Assembly (NCBI RefSeq): GCF_021390535.1
Contig: NZ_JAJUXG010000003.1
Coordinates: forward strand, 248,001 to 312,000
Reading direction: 5' to 3'
DNA length: 64,000 nucleotides
From: Dyadobacter sp. CY312
GTDB taxonomy: Bacteria > Bacteroidota > Bacteroidia > Cytophagales > Spirosomataceae
Shown here: piece by piece, positions 53,286 to 62,218 of the stretch
How positions within the stretch are numbered: position 1 is the stretch's first letter
Layout: each line of letters opens with the position of its first letter
Made by a program: the position numbers and the translations under genes
The notes under the pieces: generated by a model
What the model was told of the DNA's origin: nothing
Databases searched by the model: none
Seen by the model: the letters and a program-made list of their open reading frames with translations, nothing else

Positions 53286-54437
53286 ATGTCACGAAAAATA
53301 AGAATGGGTATGATTGGTGGTTCCCTGGATGCATTCATTGGCGGTGTGCATCGACGTGCTGCCATTATGGATGGAGAGATTGAACTGGTTTGCGGTGTAT
53401 TTAGCTCCAATCCGGAAAAATCCAAGGAAACCGGAAAAGCCCTTTACTTGCCTGAAAACAGGGTTTATAGAGATTTTGAAGAAATGATCGCAAAGGAAAA
53501 GCTGCTTCCACAGGGAGAAAGGATGGATTTCGTGTCCATCGTAACACCCAATCACATGCACGCTGCTCCTACCAAGCTTGCCCTTGAAAATGGCTTTCAT
53601 GTGGTTTGCGATAAACCTATAACACTTAATACTGCCGAGGCCGAAGAAATTGTAGAACTCGTAAAGCAAACCGGGCTGATCTTTTGCCTTACACACAACT
53701 ACACCGGCTATCCGATGGTGAAAGAGGCCCGGGAAATGATTGCTTCGGGTGCAATTGGCAAGGTTAGAAAAGTTATTGTTGAATATCCGCAGGGCTGGCT
53801 GGCAACACTTGTAGAGGTTACAGGAAACAAGCAAGCTGCCTGGCGTACTGATCCAAGCAAATCCGGTGCAGCCGGTGGACTTGGTGACATTGGCACACAT
53901 GCCGAAAACCTGGCCGAGTACATTACCGGGCTTAAAATAACCCAGCTTTGTGCAGATCTAACAATTTTTGTTGAAGGCCGGCAGCTGGACGATGACGCCC
54001 ATATCTTGCTTCGATTTGATAACGGCGCCAAAGGCATCTTGCAAAACAGCCAGATTGCCAACGGCGAAGAAAATGACCTCAACATTCGCGTTTATGGAGA
54101 AACAGGGGGACTGCAATGGAAACAGCTGGAACCGAATACGTTAATCCACAAAACCAATCAGGGTGCAAGAATCATTCGTACGGGGGTTGGCAATTTGTCA
54201 AGAGCCGCTCAGGTACACACACGTATCCCGGCAGGGCATCCAGAAGGTTATTTTGAAGCTTTCGCCAATCTTTATCGTAATTTCGCCGTCCATTTACGCG
54301 CAAGATGGGAAGGAAAAACCGCTGACAAGGTATACGATTTCCCGACAGAGCACGATGGATTACGTGGAATGAAGTTCATTGATACCGTGCTGGCTTCCAA
54401 TAAGTCAGACCAGAAATGGACAGATTTTCATGTATAA
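53286..54437 (+). CDS. Gfo/Idh/MocA-family oxidoreductase
   Basis: 383 residues. The N-terminal NAD(P) fold has RMGMIGGSLDAFIGGVHRRAA (G-x-x-x-x-A-F-I-G variant), then VCDKPITLNTAEAEEIV, where the Lys of DKP is catalytic-type, and HNYTGYPMVKEAREMI. The C-domain has GGLGDIGTHAENLAEYITG, the substrate His region. Family enzymes oxidise sugars or inositols at a secondary alcohol, often C3 of glucosides. It lies first in the cluster with a second paralogue, a sugar isomerase and a ThuA fusion. Cofactor and substrate are not known. Confidence 0.94.
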   Translation: MSRKIRMGMIGGSLDAFIGGVHRRAAIMDGEIELVCGVFSSNPEKSKETGKALYLPENRVYRDFEEMIAKEKLLPQGERMDFVSIVTPNHMHAAPTKLALENGFHVVCDKPITLNTAEAEEIVELVKQTGLIFCLTHNYTGYPMVKEAREMIASGAIGKVRKVIVEYPQGWLATLVEVTGNKQAAWRTDPSKSGAAGGLGDIGTHAENLAEYITGLKITQLCADLTIFVEGRQLDDDAHILLRFDNGAKGILQNSQIANGEENDLNIRVYGETGGLQWKQLEPNTLIHKTNQGARIIRTGVGNLSRAAQVHTRIPAGHPEGYFEAFANLYRNFAVHLRARWEGKTADKVYDFPTEHDGLRGMKFIDTVLASNKSDQKWTDFHV

Positions 54438-54445
54438 AAAATTGA

Positions 54446-54512
54446 GTGAGAAGTGAAATGAAAGAGAAATAAAAAAACAACGTAATCCCTCATTTCACTT
54501 TTTACATCTCAC
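54446..54512. repeat. Interrupted inverted repeat between the two oxidoreductase genes
   Basis: AAGTGAAATGA (54451-54461) pairs perfectly with TCATTTCACTT (54490-54500), flanked by GTGAG (54446-54450) and CTCAC (54508-54512) with a 7-nt bulge. The 28-nt loop is A-rich and no T-run follows, so a plain terminator is unlikely; it may set relative expression. Confidence 0.5.
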
Positions 54513-54582
54513 ATTTTACCATTTAAATATTAACCGATAAACGGACAGTTTTTCCACCTTTTCATTTTTATTATTTTTATTT

Positions 54583-55728
54583 ATGAACAAAATTAAAGTT
54601 GGCGTAGTAGGTACCGGTTTCATTGGACCTGCTCATATTGAAGCTCTGAGACGTCTTCCGAACGTAGAAGTTGTAGCGCTTTGCGAAGTAACTGCCGAGC
54701 TGGCAAGAGACAAAGCAGATGCACTGGGTATTCCCCGCTCCTACACCTTCGATGATCTTTTGAAACAAGAGGACATTCAGGCAATCCATATCTGTACGCC
54801 AAACTTCCTGCACTACTCTCAGTCGAAAGCGGCTCTGCTTGCCGGGAAACATGTTATTTGTGAAAAGCCACTTGCCAAAGATCTTGCTGAGGCCGAAGAA
54901 CTGGTTGCTCTTGCTGCCGAAACAGGATTGGTAAATGCTGTTCATTTCAATTTGCGTTACTACCCGTTGGCGCGTCAAATGAAGTCGATGCGTGAAAAAG
55001 GTGAACTGGGAGAAATTTATTCTTTCATCGGATCCTATCTGCAGGATTGGCTTTTCTACGAAACAGATTACAACTGGCGCCTTGAACCAGACAAATCTGG
55101 TGACTCAAGAGCAATTGCCGATATCGGTTCTCACTTGATGGACATTCTGGAATATATCACTGGTCTGAAAACGGTTTCGGTTCTTGCTGACTTCAATACG
55201 GTTCACAAAACCCGTAAAAAGCCGCTTAAACCTGTTGAGACCTATTCTGGAAAAATGCTTCAGCCGAGCGATTACGCCGATGTACCTATTACGACGGAAG
55301 ATCATGCAAACGTATTGCTGCGTTTTGACAATGGTAGCAAAGGTGTGATCACTGTTTCTCAAGTTTCTGCCGGACGCAAAAACCGCATGACGCTGGAAAT
55401 ATCCGGTTCTAAGAAAACTTTTAACTGGACTTCGGAGGCTCCGAACGAAATGTGGATTGGTAACAGAGATAAGGCCAATGAGGTGCTTATCCGTGACCCA
55501 TCGCTGGTAAACGAAGACGTTCGCTCGCTGATCACCTTCCCTGGTGGACACAATGAAGGATTCTCTGATACATCCAAACAACTTTTCAAAGAAGTTTATG
55601 CAGCGATCGAAGCTGGAAAACAGCCTGAAAATCCAACGTTCCCAACCTTTGCAGATGGTTACAGAGAGCTTTTGATCTGCGAAAGAATACTTGAAAGCAA
55701 TAAAGCGCAAGCTTGGGTGGAAGTATAA
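54583..55728 (+). CDS. Gfo/Idh/MocA-family oxidoreductase, second paralogue
   Basis: 381 residues. Classic NAD(P) motif VGVVGTGFIGPAHI, then CEKPLAKDLAEAEELV with the EKP Lys, and NLRYYPLARQMKSM. The C-domain contains DIGSHLMDILEYITG, with the conserved Asp-x-x-x-His. It differs from the first paralogue across most of its length, so the two probably handle different steps or substrates. Located 145 nt after it. Possible role: oxidation of an alcohol carbon to make a 3-keto sugar, as in ThuB-type enzymes, but that is inference. Confidence 0.95.
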   Translation: MNKIKVGVVGTGFIGPAHIEALRRLPNVEVVALCEVTAELARDKADALGIPRSYTFDDLLKQEDIQAIHICTPNFLHYSQSKAALLAGKHVICEKPLAKDLAEAEELVALAAETGLVNAVHFNLRYYPLARQMKSMREKGELGEIYSFIGSYLQDWLFYETDYNWRLEPDKSGDSRAIADIGSHLMDILEYITGLKTVSVLADFNTVHKTRKKPLKPVETYSGKMLQPSDYADVPITTEDHANVLLRFDNGSKGVITVSQVSAGRKNRMTLEISGSKKTFNWTSEAPNEMWIGNRDKANEVLIRDPSLVNEDVRSLITFPGGHNEGFSDTSKQLFKEVYAAIEAGKQPENPTFPTFADGYRELLICERILESNKAQAWVEV

Positions 55729-55796
55729 TTTTGAATGAGTGAATGATTGAATGAGAGAATATCTCATAGAAATTAATTTCAGTTATTAAATATTGT

Positions 55797-55838
55797 CGGC
55801 AGGCCAATGGCTTAATGCTGATAGCTAAAAGCTGTTAA
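55797..55838. repeat. REP-like element before the isomerase gene
   Basis: TCGGCAGGCCAATGG and TGATAGCTAAAAGCTGT; shares GCTGATAGC and GGCCAATGG modules with the other dispersed elements. Confidence 0.45.
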
Positions 55839-55841
55839 AAT

Positions 55842-56894
55842 ATGAAAACAATAAAAGGACCTGGTATTTTTCTTGCCCAATTTTTGGGAGACGAAGCACC
55901 ATTTAATACACTTGATGGCATTACCCAATACATGGCCGATCTAGGCTATAAAGGTGTTCAGCTACCCATCTGGGATCCAAGAATTATAGATATCAAGCAG
56001 GCGGCGGAATCGCAGACTTACGCGGATGAGCTGAAAGGTAAATTGAAAGACAAAGGTCTGGAAATCACCGAACTTGCTTCTCACATCATTGGACAGCTCG
56101 TTGCATCACATCCTGTGTATGACGAAATGTATGACGGATTTGCTATCCCGGAAGTTCGTAAAAACCCGAAAGCACGTGCCGAGTGGGCAACACAGCAACT
56201 CAAGTACACTGCCATTGCGAGTAAAAATCTTGGATTAAAAGCCAGCGCAACTTTCTCAGGAGCATTGGCGTGGCCATTCCTTTATCCATGGCCACAACGC
56301 CCGGCCGGACTTGTAGAAACAGCATTCAAAGAACTTGCTGCTCGCTGGAAGCCAATTCTGGATGTTTATGACGAAAACGGTGTGGACGTTTGTTACGAAC
56401 TTCACCCTGGTGAAGATCTTTTCGACGGTTCAACTTTTGAAATGTTTGTCGATTATCTTGATGGTCATTCACGTGCGAACATCAACTACGATCCGAGCCA
56501 TTTCGTATTGCAGCAACTGGATTACTTACAATTCATTGATTTGTATCACGATCGTATCAAGGCATTCCACGTAAAAGATGCTGAGTTCAACCCAACGGGA
56601 AAACAAGGTGTATACAGTGGTTTTGCAGGATGGGCTGACCGCGCTGGTCGTTTCCGTTCTTTGGGTGATGGTCAGGTTGATTTTTCATCAATTTTCTCAA
56701 AACTATCTCAGTACGACTACGATAGCTGGGCGGTTCTGGAATGGGAATGCTGCATCAAATCGCCTTCGCAAGGGGCGGCAGAAGGAGCGCCATTCATTGA
56801 AAGTCACCTAATAGAAGTTACTACAAAAGCTTTTGATGATTTTGCCGGAACAGGTGCAGACGAAGCTTTCAACCGGAAAGTTCTGGGATTATAA
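55842..56894 (+). CDS. Sugar phosphate isomerase/epimerase-like TIM barrel
   Basis: 350 residues, xylose-isomerase-like TIM barrel (AP endonuclease 2 superfamily). Metal-site residues are suggested by CYELHPGEDLFDG (Glu and His), NINYDPSHFVLQ (Asp, His), and KAFHVKDAEF (His and Asp), followed by WAVLEWECCIKSP. Family members isomerise or epimerise keto-sugars, and some act on 3-keto glycosides. It follows the two oxidoreductases by 113 nt, with a REP-like element between. The expected role is conversion of the oxidised sugar. Substrate not known. Confidence 0.92.
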   Translation: MKTIKGPGIFLAQFLGDEAPFNTLDGITQYMADLGYKGVQLPIWDPRIIDIKQAAESQTYADELKGKLKDKGLEITELASHIIGQLVASHPVYDEMYDGFAIPEVRKNPKARAEWATQQLKYTAIASKNLGLKASATFSGALAWPFLYPWPQRPAGLVETAFKELAARWKPILDVYDENGVDVCYELHPGEDLFDGSTFEMFVDYLDGHSRANINYDPSHFVLQQLDYLQFIDLYHDRIKAFHVKDAEFNPTGKQGVYSGFAGWADRAGRFRSLGDGQVDFSSIFSKLSQYDYDSWAVLEWECCIKSPSQGAAEGAPFIESHLIEVTTKAFDDFAGTGADEAFNRKVLGL

Positions 56895-56924
56895 TTAGTA
56901 ATTGTCTGATCAACAAGTATATTT

Positions 56925-56958
56925 AAAACCTATCATTCTTATGACTGATAGGTTTTTT
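56925..56958 (+). terminator. Rho-independent terminator after the isomerase gene
   Basis: Stem AAAACCTATCA (56925-56935) pairs with TGATAGGTTTT (56946-56956) and a T-run follows. The ThuA fusion gene downstream therefore probably has its own promoter. Confidence 0.9.
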
Positions 56959-57045
56959 CATACAAATAATAATACAATTCTTGCGTTATAGTCCCGTTTG
57001 AATTTACCGCCACTATCATTTTCACCAAAATCCATAATTACCAAA

Positions 57046-60000
57046 ATGAATGTTACTGTTCGCAAAAGTCGTCCGGGAATAAGCAGATTATTCCTTTCGA
57101 TGATGCTTGTATTTTTCGGTTTTAATACCTTCTCCCAAACAATTATCACACCGGAAAAGCGCGTTCTGGTTTTTTCAAAAACAGCAGGTTTCAGGCATAG
57201 CTCCATTCCAGCGGGAAGAACAGCAATTATCGCATTGGGCAAAGAAAAAGGCTTCGTTGCCGATACTACCGAGAACTCATCTGTTTTCACAGAAAAAAAT
57301 CTTAAACGTTACAGTGCGGTTATTTTTCTGAACACGACCGGGAACGTTCTCAATGATGCTCAGCAAGAGGCATTCGAACATTACATTCAGGCTGGCGGCG
57401 GTTACGTTGGTATACATGCGGCTACCGACACCGAATACGACTGGCCATGGTACAATCAGCTCTCCGGTGCATATTTTGCCAGCCATCCTGGCAATCCTAA
57501 TGTTCAGGAAGGCGAAGCTTTCGTGGTTGACAAAAACCATCCTTCAATGAAAGACTTTCCTGCCAAATGGAAAATAAAGGATGAATTTTATGATTTCAAG
57601 AGCTTCAATAAGAAAGTAAATGTTCTCGTTAAAATGGACGAAAAGTCGTACAAGGACGGTAAGATGGGTGACGATCACCCGATGTCATGGTATCATGAAT
57701 TTGATGGAGGAAAAGCATTTTATACCAATTTTGGCCATGAAGATGCTACTTTCTCAAACCCTGTATTTGTAAAACATCTCACGGGTGGTCTTGAATATGT
57801 GATGGCGTCCAAACTGGATTACAGCAAAACACGCCCTGAAGAAAACCGCTTTACTAAAAAAGTATTGGCTTCCAAACTGGATGAACCAACTGAACTTGCA
57901 GTGTTGGACGATCAGCGTGTTTTACTGACTGAGCGTAAAGGGAAAATCAAATTGTACAGTCCAAAAACCGGGAAGATTAAGTTAGTTGCCGATGTTCCGG
58001 TTTACAGCAAACAGGAATACGGACTGATGGGGATGAACATTGACCCTAACTTCAAAACCAACAAGCTTGTTTATCTTTATTATTCTCCGCCATCATCTGA
58101 AAAGGATACGGCACAGCATCTGTCGCGTTTCAAGTATGACGATGTAAAAGATACTCTGCTGCTTTCTACAGAAGAAGTATTACTTACAGTTCCCGTAAAA
58201 AGAACAGATTGCTGCCATACAGGTGGATCTATCGAATGGGATGCAAAAGGGAATCTATATTTGTCAACCGGAGATGATATCAACCCATTCCAGTCCGACG
58301 GATACGGGCCAATGGATGGCCGTCCGGGCCGCGAAGGTTGGGATGGTCGTAATACATCGTCCAATACCAATTCTTTGCGAGGAAAGATCATTCGTATTAA
58401 GCCGCGTTACGGAGACCGTCGTGCGAACATGCCTGGTGGTACAAACCTATATGACATTCCGGAAGGTAACTTATTCCCTCCCGGCAACCCCAACGGTAGC
58501 GACCGCCGAACACGACCGGAGATATACGTAATGGGCACGCGTAATCCATACCGTATTTCCATTGACAAACGTACAGGTTTCCTTTATTGGGGTGATGTTG
58601 GTCCGGATGCTTCCAATGACAGCCCAACCCGTGGGCCTCGTGGTTACGATGAGGTGAATCAGGCAAGAAAGGCTGGGTACTTTGGTTATCCACTCTTTAT
58701 TGCGGACAACAAGCCGTATGTCGAATATAATTTTGAAACCAAAGTTTCAGGTAAACCATTCGATCCGGCCAAGCCGATCAACAACTCGCCACATAATACA
58801 GGATTGGAAGAGCTCCCTCCTGCACAGCCAGCGTTCATTTATTATCCTTATGCCGATTCACCGGATTTCGGGGCTATTGTAGGTAAGGGTGGACGTAACG
58901 CTATGGCAGGCCCTGTTTATTATTCAGATGATTTTGAAAATAGCAAAACAAAGTTCCCTGATTATTACAACGGCAAATTTTTCGCTTACGATTGGATCCG
59001 TGATTACATCAATATTGTAACCATGAATAAAGAAGGCGACCTGGTAAGCATGGAACGCTTTATGCCAGGTGCTACTTTCAGTCACCCTATTGATATGCAG
59101 TTTGCGAAAGACGGATCGCTTTACACACTAGAGTATGGACCAAACTGGTTTGCCCAAAATGATGAAGCTAGTCTTTCTCACATTACCTACAACCCGGGAA
59201 ATCGTGTACCATTGGCAGTTGCAAAGGCCACCAATACCGTTGGTGCAGTTCCTTTGAAGGTAAATTTCTCTTCGAAAGGATCAGTCGACTATGATGGGGA
59301 TGCGATTAAGTACGAATGGAATTTCGGAAAAGGACTTCCTAAGAGCACGCAAGCAAACCCGGTTTTTACTTATACAAAAGCGGGCGAGCATACAGCAATA
59401 TTGAAGGTGACCGATTCCGCAGGAAACTCTAATACTTCTGAAATTGTGATCAAGGCAGGAAATGCAATTCCAAAAGTGGACGTGGCTATCAAAGGCAACA
59501 AAACTTTTTACTGGAATAATAAGCCTGTTGCATATGAAGTATCGGTAACTGACAAAGAAGACGGAAGCCTTGCAACTAAAAAAATTCCCGAAGACGAGGT
59601 TACCCTAACCATCAATTATCTTGAAGGCTTTGATAAAACACAGCTGGCACAGGGACATCAGGCAAACACGGGTTTCGAAACAGGAAAACGTATGATAGAA
59701 CTGAGTGACTGCAAAGCCTGCCATGCTATTGATAAAAAATCTATTGGACCGTCATACAGGGAAGTTGCCAAGCGCTATGAAAAAGAGCGCAACGCAGTAA
59801 AGACTCTTGCTCAAAAAGTAATTAACGGCGGTGGCGGAGTTTGGGGTGAACAAGCGATGGCAGCTCACCCTCAACACAAACCCGAAGAGGCAGAAGAAAT
59901 GGTTAAATACATTTTGTCGTTGGCAAAGGAGCAAGTTGTAGATAAGAAACCGCTGAAAAGCACCTACCTCACTGAATCAAAACCGAAGGCTGGATCATAC

Positions 60001-60468
60001 ATTTTCACGGCGAGCTACACGGATAAAGGCAATGGCACGATGGGACCACTTACCGGATCCAAAACTGTTGCGCTGCGTCCTGCAAAAATCTACGCAAACA
60101 GTATGGATCAGGGTGCTGACTTTGCCAAATTCAAATTACCATCCGGACCAGAAGTGGTTGTTGGCTTAAAAAATGGAAGTTCTATCACTTTTGATGACAT
60201 TGACCTGAAAGGCATTAACCGTCTCAATGTTGCTGTTGGATACACCGAAGGACGAACTGCCGGTGGAATCCTGGAAGCCCGACTAGACTCTCCTACCGGA
60301 CCAAAAATAGGTGAGGCAAAAGTGGAAGCAACAGGAAATGTCGCAATTCCTGTTAAAGCGCCAGCTGACAATTTATTACACAAACTGGTGTTTGTATTTA
60401 AAAATGCTAGCGCGGGAACGAAGCCGCTTTTCACATTGGAATGGATTGAATTTCAAAGTGCACTTTAA
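57046..60468 (+). CDS. Secreted ThuA / sugar dehydrogenase / PKD / cytochrome c / CBM fusion
   Basis: 1140 residues. Signal (RLFLSMMLVFFGFNTFSQ), ThuA domain at about 25-255 (RVLVFSKTAGFRHSSIPAGR, GGYVGIHAATDTEYDW, HPMSWYHEFDGGKAFYTNFGH), PQQ-type sorbosone/glucose dehydrogenase propeller at about 275-715 (ELAVLDDQRVLLTERKGKIKLY, GSIEWDAKGNLYLSTGDD, GTRNPYRISID, DWIRDYINIV), PKD at about 720-805, cytochrome c at about 875-960 (CKACH, Cys889, Cys892, His893), and a CBM6-like C-terminal domain. It should oxidise or cleave a sugar in the periplasm and pass electrons to its heme. ATG 57046 starts the signal. Confidence 0.93.
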   Translation: MNVTVRKSRPGISRLFLSMMLVFFGFNTFSQTIITPEKRVLVFSKTAGFRHSSIPAGRTAIIALGKEKGFVADTTENSSVFTEKNLKRYSAVIFLNTTGNVLNDAQQEAFEHYIQAGGGYVGIHAATDTEYDWPWYNQLSGAYFASHPGNPNVQEGEAFVVDKNHPSMKDFPAKWKIKDEFYDFKSFNKKVNVLVKMDEKSYKDGKMGDDHPMSWYHEFDGGKAFYTNFGHEDATFSNPVFVKHLTGGLEYVMASKLDYSKTRPEENRFTKKVLASKLDEPTELAVLDDQRVLLTERKGKIKLYSPKTGKIKLVADVPVYSKQEYGLMGMNIDPNFKTNKLVYLYYSPPSSEKDTAQHLSRFKYDDVKDTLLLSTEEVLLTVPVKRTDCCHTGGSIEWDAKGNLYLSTGDDINPFQSDGYGPMDGRPGREGWDGRNTSSNTNSLRGKIIRIKPRYGDRRANMPGGTNLYDIPEGNLFPPGNPNGSDRRTRPEIYVMGTRNPYRISIDKRTGFLYWGDVGPDASNDSPTRGPRGYDEVNQARKAGYFGYPLFIADNKPYVEYNFETKVSGKPFDPAKPINNSPHNTGLEELPPAQPAFIYYPYADSPDFGAIVGKGGRNAMAGPVYYSDDFENSKTKFPDYYNGKFFAYDWIRDYINIVTMNKEGDLVSMERFMPGATFSHPIDMQFAKDGSLYTLEYGPNWFAQNDEASLSHITYNPGNRVPLAVAKATNTVGAVPLKVNFSSKGSVDYDGDAIKYEWNFGKGLPKSTQANPVFTYTKAGEHTAILKVTDSAGNSNTSEIVIKAGNAIPKVDVAIKGNKTFYWNNKPVAYEVSVTDKEDGSLATKKIPEDEVTLTINYLEGFDKTQLAQGHQANTGFETGKRMIELSDCKACHAIDKKSIGPSYREVAKRYEKERNAVKTLAQKVINGGGGVWGEQAMAAHPQHKPEEAEEMVKYILSLAKEQVVDKKPLKSTYLTESKPKAGSYIFTASYTDKGNGTMGPLTGSKTVALRPAKIYANSMDQGADFAKFKLPSGPEVVVGLKNGSSITFDDIDLKGINRLNVAVGYTEGRTAGGILEARLDSPTGPKIGEAKVEATGNVAIPVKAPADNLLHKLVFVFKNASAGTKPLFTLEWIEFQSAL

Positions 60469-60484
60469 GGAGTAAAATTGGTTT

Positions 60485-60523
60485 AAAAAGCGACGTTGGC
60501 AATCTGTCAACGTCGCTTTTTTT
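60485..60523 (+). terminator. Rho-independent terminator of the fusion gene
   Basis: Stem AAAAAGCGACGTTG pairs with CAACGTCGCTTTTT around GCAATCTGT, followed by T residues. Just after the stop at 60468. Confidence 0.92.
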
Positions 60524-60629
60524 GTACAAATACTTTTATAACATAAATGAAGAAATATAAATATTTAGAGCTATTTTTTTCTTTAACTTACATTATCAAT
60601 AGACTATTACTCATAAAACTTCTCCCGTC

Positions 60630-61385
60630 ATGAAAGCATTAACCACCATTTTGTTTTCGACATTGATATTATTTACTAGCTGCAATCGCTACTACTATGC
60701 ACCAAACAAAGCCAATATACCTTCGTTGCGAGAGAAAAACGACATGAGGATAGAGACCGGTCTCGGCAGCGGATTCATGATGGAGGGAGCTGATTTACAG
60801 GCTTCTTATGCTGTTAGCAAGAACATTGGTATAATGGTCAACGGAGCTGTTAATCAAAACCAATCCGGAACAGGAGAATTCTCTGAAAACGACAGAACCC
60901 GAAGTGTTTTCTATGAAGCAGGTATTGGCTACTTTAAGGAATTTGATGAAAACCCGAATTGGTTATTTGAGATATACGGAGGTATGGGTCGCGGTATTTA
61001 CTACATTGAGAATGCATCTGTTAAGCTACCTCAGATCAATCAAAATCGTTTTTTTGCGCAACCATCTTTAACTTATACACACCCGTCCAAGAATATCGAA
61101 TTCGGCATTGCTTCACGCATGGCAGTTGTAAATTACCTCAATACTCCGTTCTCCTTTAATTCCTCTGGTTCATTCGAACAGGAATTGAATGAGTTGGGTA
61201 GATATCCCAACAAGTTTGTGTGGGAGCCATCATTCCGATTCAGTGGCGGATTCGATCTGGTTAAATTTTACGTCAGCGTTACCCCGTCGCTTAGCCCAAG
61301 TAGAGATTTCGCATACCGTGATTTGATGAATCTGGGACTTGGTATAACGTTAACTTTTAATACAAAAAAACCTTCGGCATTTTAA
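60630..61385 (+). CDS. Lipoprotein-like outer-membrane barrel protein
   Basis: 251 residues. Signal MKALTTILFSTLILFTSCNR with a possible lipobox (FTSC). The mature part is a series of short amphipathic strands (RIETGLGSGF, ADLQASYAVSKNIGIMVNGAV, VFYEAGIGYFKEF, WLFEIYGGMGRGIYYIE, SRMAVVNYL, GLGITLTFN), typical of small outer-membrane beta-barrels. No named domain is certain. It has its own AT-rich leader and follows a terminator. Convergent with the TIGR02757 gene, 5 nt apart. Function unknown. Confidence 0.86.
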   Translation: MKALTTILFSTLILFTSCNRYYYAPNKANIPSLREKNDMRIETGLGSGFMMEGADLQASYAVSKNIGIMVNGAVNQNQSGTGEFSENDRTRSVFYEAGIGYFKEFDENPNWLFEIYGGMGRGIYYIENASVKLPQINQNRFFAQPSLTYTHPSKNIEFGIASRMAVVNYLNTPFSFNSSGSFEQELNELGRYPNKFVWEPSFRFSGGFDLVKFYVSVTPSLSPSRDFAYRDLMNLGLGITLTFNTKKPSAF

Positions 61386-61390
61386 TAGGA

Positions 61391-62218
61391 TCATTTCCTT
61401 ACCGGTAGAATCGCAGGTGTGGCAAATCCTTCAATACCCAGACCAAACAGCGCGAAATCATATCGGGCGGGATCTGTTGGCGAAAGTGAGCGAAGAGATG
61501 CCGTTAATTCCATAGCTGTCTGCCAATCGGTCACGGGTCGTTTAATAAGTCCTAGCAGGCGGGCAACTCTGTCAACGTGGACATCGCAAGGGCAAACGAG
61601 TTGGGCGGGTTTTATCTCATTCCAAATGCCAAAATCCACTCCTTTGTCATCTTTTCTCACCATCCATCTCAGGAACATATTCAGCCTTTTACAAGATGAT
61701 TTCCTCAAAGGTGTAGCAATGTGTTTTCTGGTACGTGCAGGAAAGTTTTCAGAATCAGAAAACAAATCATGGAAACCGATCAGACCATTTTCCACCGTTA
61801 CGTCTCCTTTTTTCAAATGGCTGCTGAAAGCATATTCCAGTGAATCGTGCTGACGATAATAATCCTGAAAAAAATGTAAAAAGTAAAGCGTATCTGTTGC
61901 GTTGAAAGTCCTGTGCTTGAAGTTCAGGAATTGTTTCAGGTCACTTTCCTGATGATTCAGCACAAAGTCGTGTGGAGCATTATCCATGAGCTGTGATAAC
62001 TCAAGGCATTTATTAATGATTGTCTTACGTTGTCCCCAAGCCAATATTGCGGCCCAAAAACCCATGATCTCAATATCCTGTTTCCTTGTAAAACGGTGAG
62101 GAATACTGATCGGATCGTGAGGAATGAATTCTGGCTGGTTGTACTGATCCGCTTTTTCTTCCAGCAGATCGGCTACATAGGCAGAGAAAACTGAAAGTTC
62201 TTTACTATTATTTGACAC
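61391..62218 (-). CDS. TIGR02757 (DUF2400) family protein
   Basis: 275 residues. IPHRFTRKQDIEIMGFWAAILAWGQRKTIINKCLEL, FKHRTFNATDTLYFLHFF, TPLRKSSCKRLNMFLRWMVRKDDKGVDFGIWN, LVCPCDVHVDRVARLLGL and SPTDPARYDFALFGLGI are the conserved blocks of TIGR02757, a Bacteroidota-rich family of unknown function with a DNA-glycosylase-like look (helical, DPxRYDFAL end). Length is normal. It overlaps the upstream small membrane gene by 11 nt, so the two are coupled. Cytoplasmic; function not known. Confidence 0.93.
   Translation of the reverse strand: MSNNSKELSVFSAYVADLLEEKADQYNQPEFIPHDPISIPHRFTRKQDIEIMGFWAAILAWGQRKTIINKCLELSQLMDNAPHDFVLNHQESDLKQFLNFKHRTFNATDTLYFLHFFQDYYRQHDSLEYAFSSHLKKGDVTVENGLIGFHDLFSDSENFPARTRKHIATPLRKSSCKRLNMFLRWMVRKDDKGVDFGIWNEIKPAQLVCPCDVHVDRVARLLGLIKRPVTDWQTAMELTASLRSLSPTDPARYDFALFGLGIEGFATPAILPVRK

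Noticed and set aside
53289..53900. 203-residue frame on the minus strand under the first Gfo/Idh/MocA gene
   Set aside because: Antisense to a strong oxidoreductase gene; composition is that of a reverse-complement shadow, with many Cys, His and Phe.
55729..55760. GAATGA microrepeats just after the second oxidoreductase gene
   Set aside because: Short AT-rich direct repeats; not long or regular enough to be called an element.
55105..55767. 220-residue frame on the minus strand under the second Gfo/Idh/MocA gene
   Set aside because: Same reason: antisense shadow with no recognisable motifs.
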